A stretch of 36,439 nt of DNA from Deltaproteobacteria bacterium (GTDB lineage: Bacteria; Desulfobacterota; WTBG01; CAIYCZ01; CAIRTM01). Below the pieces are notes generated by a model. It was not told where the DNA came from and made no database searches. It was given only the letters and a program-made list of their open reading frames with translations. The stretch's first letter is position 1; each line of letters begins with the position of its first letter. The position numbers and the translations under genes are program-made. Positions 34,646-36,439 of the stretch are shown here, one piece after another. The DNA is taken from positions 1 to 36,439 of the forward strand of contig JAJRXD010000169.1 of assembly GCA_024276465.1 (NCBI GenBank). The letters run 5' to 3'.

Positions 34646-35461
34646 CTACCACCAGAATTCAGGATATTTACGGTGTTCCGGAATATTGTTCACAATAAGT
34701 GCTGCCACCAGCATTATTAAAGCTCCCAGGCCAACCGGCACCAATACATACAGATAGCCAAGATCATGTATCTGCCGGCTTCCTATGACTGCAATCAAAG
34801 CAGTTGCTCCACCCGGTGGATGCAATGTTTTTGTTGCATGCATAGCTGCTATAGCTGTTGCAACTGCCATGGCAGAGGCCATCCACGGACTGAAGAAAAG
34901 CAGTTGATATGAAGCAACACCAATTACTGCAGAGACAATATGTCCGCCGATAAAATTTCTCGGCTGTGCCAGAGGGCTTTTAATCGCTCCATATATAAGC
35001 ACGGCTGATGCACCAAAAGAACCTATTATCATAATTAAATCCATTTGACCTACTATATTGAAATTGCAATAGGCAACAGCCGCAATTCCCAGAAATGCAC
35101 CGACCCATGACCAGCAGATTTCTTTTATTCCGACTTTTGGAGGGCTTTTCTCCGCGCCCTTCATTTTTTTTATATAATTTTTAAGTGACAGAGCTGAATG
35201 TCTGTCCTGAGCAGAAGCATCTGTAGCTCCATTTTCCTGAGCTGATGCACCTGGGAATTCCGGGAACAAAGCAGTTGATTCATTCTTAATGTGTCTGGAT
35301 AACAGGTGCTGATATGCATGCTGATATGCGTGACCGTATATTTCCTTAAAGTCGTCCGGCGTAATATCCACATACCCGGGCATTTCTCTCATCGCCTGGT
35401 AAATATCGCTTTCCGATATTTCGCGGGGTACAGGATTTTTGTTTTTTTTGGAATCTTCCAT
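34646..35461 (-). CDS. HPP-family membrane protein
   Basis: An N-terminal cytosolic region of about 110 residues (ISESDIYQAMREMPGYVDITPDDFKEIY) precedes four to five membrane helices. The HPP signature reads GSFGASAVLIYGAIKSPLAQPRNFIGGH and TLHPPGGATAL. Some HPP proteins are nitrite transporters; others carry CBS domains, and this N-terminus is neither. The transport substrate is unknown. ATG at 35461 is clear; the Shine-Dalgarno is weak. Confidence 0.9.
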   Translation of the reverse strand: MEDSKKNKNPVPREISESDIYQAMREMPGYVDITPDDFKEIYGHAYQHAYQHLLSRHIKNESTALFPEFPGASAQENGATDASAQDRHSALSLKNYIKKMKGAEKSPPKVGIKEICWSWVGAFLGIAAVAYCNFNIVGQMDLIMIIGSFGASAVLIYGAIKSPLAQPRNFIGGHIVSAVIGVASYQLLFFSPWMASAMAVATAIAAMHATKTLHPPGGATALIAVIGSRQIHDLGYLYVLVPVGLGALIMLVAALIVNNIPEHRKYPEFWW

Positions 35462-35615
35462 AAACTTATATTCTATATGTTTTAATCCAGAAGTCAGGTT
35501 AAGGCTTTTTGTCGCCTGCTTGAGTTCCTATCTAATATAGTTTATAGAATTCCAGGTTTTTTGTCCTTGACTTAAATCAAAAAAACGATTTTCAAAAGAT
35601 ATGTGCAGCGCTATA

Positions 35616-35648
35616 TGAAAAATAAAAAGGCCAGTTGATAAACCAGCC
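35616..35648 (-). terminator. Intrinsic terminator after the tRNA-half array
   Basis: Minus-strand stem GGCTGGTT-TATC-AACTGGCC (eight pairs including two wobbles) followed by TTTTTATTTTT. An identical sequence occurs at 35972-36004, before the GIY-YIG gene. It would end transcription from tRNA-Asn. Confidence 0.7.
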
Positions 35649-35713
35649 TCTATTTGAAAATTTGGCTCCCCAGCGCGGACTCGAATTCCGAAATCCTTCG
35701 GAATTAACAGCCT
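35616..35713. repeat. 98-bp direct repeat, left copy
   Basis: Identical to 35972-36069 apart from two substitutions. It contains one terminator and one tRNA-Asn half with its palindrome. The two copies flank the GIY-YIG gene. Confidence 0.85.
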
Positions 35714-35970
35714 TTATCTGCAATTAGCCACTCAATGTAATTCCTGCTCTTTTTGGCCTTGATCTCTTTTTCACGCTTTACTGCATCTGCCCGACTGCTG
35801 AATTCTTCATGATATATTAAAATCCACGGGCCTTTAAATCGCTTGGTTGTCTTACTACCTTGATATTCAGGGTCATTATGCTCAGACAACCTTCTATTGA
35901 TATTACTTGTCTGCCCTACATAATATCTGCCTGTTGTTACGCTCTCAAGAATGTACACAAAATACTTCAT
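35704..35970 (-). CDS. GIY-YIG endonuclease-like protein in the tRNA array
   Basis: 88-residue stand-alone GIY-YIG nuclease domain. MKYFVYILESVTTGRYYVGQTSN is the GIY-YIG start (Tyr-Val-Tyr and Tyr-Tyr-Val-Gly), followed by RRLSEHN and the basic, catalytic-type segment DAVKREKEIKAKKSRNYIEWL. Its last residues KGC and the TAA stop are supplied by the tRNA-Asn half: AAAGGCTGTTAA, with the anticodon loop giving the stop. It begins immediately after a terminator stem and has no Shine-Dalgarno, so expression may be weak or depend on readthrough. It is flanked by 98-bp direct repeats containing tRNA ends, as if inserted or amplified there. Such proteins are often homing or mobile-DNA nucleases; activity here is inferred. 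Confidence 0.85.
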   Translation of the reverse strand: MKYFVYILESVTTGRYYVGQTSNINRRLSEHNDPEYQGSKTTKRFKGPWILIYHEEFSSRADAVKREKEIKAKKSRNYIEWLIADKGC

Positions 35971-35971
35971 C

Positions 35972-36004
35972 TGAAAAATAAAAAGGCCAGTTGATAAACC
36001 AGCC
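35972..36004 (-). terminator. Intrinsic terminator between tRNA array and GIY-YIG gene
   Basis: Same GGCTGGTT/AACTGGCC stem and T-tract as at 35616-35648. It would block most read-through from the tRNA-Asn promoter into the GIY-YIG gene. Confidence 0.7.
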
Positions 36005-36069
36005 TCTGTTTGAAAATTTGGCTCCCCAGCGCGGACTCGAATTCCGAAATCCTTCGGAATTAGCAGCCT
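35972..36069. repeat. 98-bp direct repeat, right copy
   Basis: Second copy of 35616-35713, differing at two positions. Its terminator half lies directly upstream of the GIY-YIG start codon. Confidence 0.85.
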
Positions 36070-36254
36070 GTTTGAAAAATTGGCTCCCCAGCGCGGACTC
36101 GAATTCCGAAATCCTTCGGAATTAACAGCCTGTTTGAAAAATTGGCTCCCCAGCGCGGACTCGAATTCCGAAATCCTTCGGAATTAACAGCCTATTTGAA
36201 AAATTGGCTCCCCAGCGCGGACTCGAATTCCGAAATCCTTCGGAATTAACAGCC
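36019..36254 (-). repeat. Tandem array of tRNA-Asn 3' halves, 62-bp period
   Basis: Units at 36019-36068, 36081-36130, 36143-36192 and 36205-36254 repeat every 62 bp. A fifth related unit lies at 35663-35712, beyond the GIY-YIG gene. On the minus strand each unit reads GGCTGTTAA (anticodon loop), then a palindrome TTCCGAAGGATTTCGGAA, then the intact T-loop, acceptor and CCA end of tRNA-Asn. The array is in register with the true tRNA gene (next start 36267). One unit has GGCTGCTAA. Confidence 0.85.
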
Positions 36255-36266
36255 TATTTGAAAAAT

Positions 36267-36342
<76 letters not shown>

Positions 36343-36376
36343 GCAATTATTTGTCTGTCTTTTTCCCTCCCCTTTC

Positions 36377-36426
36377 AGGTGGTTAATCCCGATCCATCGG
36401 GACTCTACCGACTGAGCTACTGGGGA
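36377..36426 (-). pseudogene. Partial second tRNA-Asn copy with a palindrome
   Basis: Minus strand: the 5' half up to the D arm (TCCCCAGTAGCTC... to GTAGAG) is intact. The 5' anticodon stem is then replaced by a TCCCGATGGATCGGGA palindrome, followed by TTAACCACCT. The 13 bp beyond it (gcaattatttgtc) repeats the 5' flank of the real tRNA, showing an 84-bp tandem duplication. It cannot fold as a tRNA. Confidence 0.75.
36387..36402. repeat. TCCCGATCCATCGGGA palindrome
   Basis: Perfect 6-bp inverted repeat inside the partial tRNA-Asn copy. It resembles the TTCCGAAATCCTTCGGAA palindrome in the five tRNA-half units and the hairpin at 19056. Confidence 0.65.
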
Positions 36427-36439
36427 GCAATTATTTGTC

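Overview
The window looks like a chromosomal segment of a strictly anaerobic, Gram-negative bacterium, most plausibly a sulfate-reducing Desulfobacterota (deltaproteobacterium, Desulfobacterales-like). The basis is a siroheme/ferredoxin-type redox protein, a sigma-54 regulator, an RND efflux pair, many lipoproteins, a CheZ-type phosphatase and a probable selenocysteine-containing thioredoxin-fold protein. This is inference from gene content; no rRNA or taxonomic marker is present.

Layout. 1-0.19 kb: nested palindromic repeat element. 0.2-3.6 kb: membrane-glycan genes (a GT-C-like membrane protein and two family 2 glycosyltransferases). 3.6-5.4 kb: two secreted lipoproteins (tandem rhodanese; Ig-like). 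5.5-9.2 kb: minus-strand siroheme/ferredoxin protein, amidohydrolase and BipA/TypA. 9.7-15.8 kb: minus-strand signalling cluster: class III cyclase with TPRs and a zinc-knuckle motif, prepilin peptidase, sensor kinase, and sigma-54 response regulator. This suggests control of type IV pili or secretion. 16.0-19.0 kb: a receiver domain with its own membrane helix, then, divergently, PilZ and a very large CheZ-like phosphatase. 19.2-21.7 kb: TatA, LOG-family protein, MBL/beta-CASP hydrolase. 21.9-22.4 kb: hidden selenoprotein gene. 22.5-24.6 kb: small proteins, tRNA-Pro, RdgB. 24.7-30.0 kb: RND pump, its membrane-fusion lipoprotein, U32/UbiV-like Fe-S protein. 30.4-32.9 kb: secreted beta-propeller protein split by a frameshift. 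32.9-35.5 kb: TPR lipoprotein, SH3/coiled-coil membrane protein, HPP membrane protein. 35.6-36.4 kb: tRNA-Asn with a tandem array of tRNA halves carrying palindromes, interrupted by a GIY-YIG endonuclease gene.

Most notable are: (1) an in-frame UGA giving a U-x-x-C redox motif, followed at the right distance by a SECIS-like hairpin; (2) the tRNA-Asn half-tRNA array with exact 62-bp period and an embedded GIY-YIG gene; (3) two 177-bp inverted-repeat (MITE-like) elements with TA flanks, one of which supplies the stop codon of the LOG-family gene; (4) a membrane-tethered CheY-like receiver close to a 527-residue CheZ-like protein. Three genes need a one-base frame correction (near 22008, at 29098-29104 and at 32324-32327). 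Sequencing error and real mutation cannot be separated from the sequence alone.
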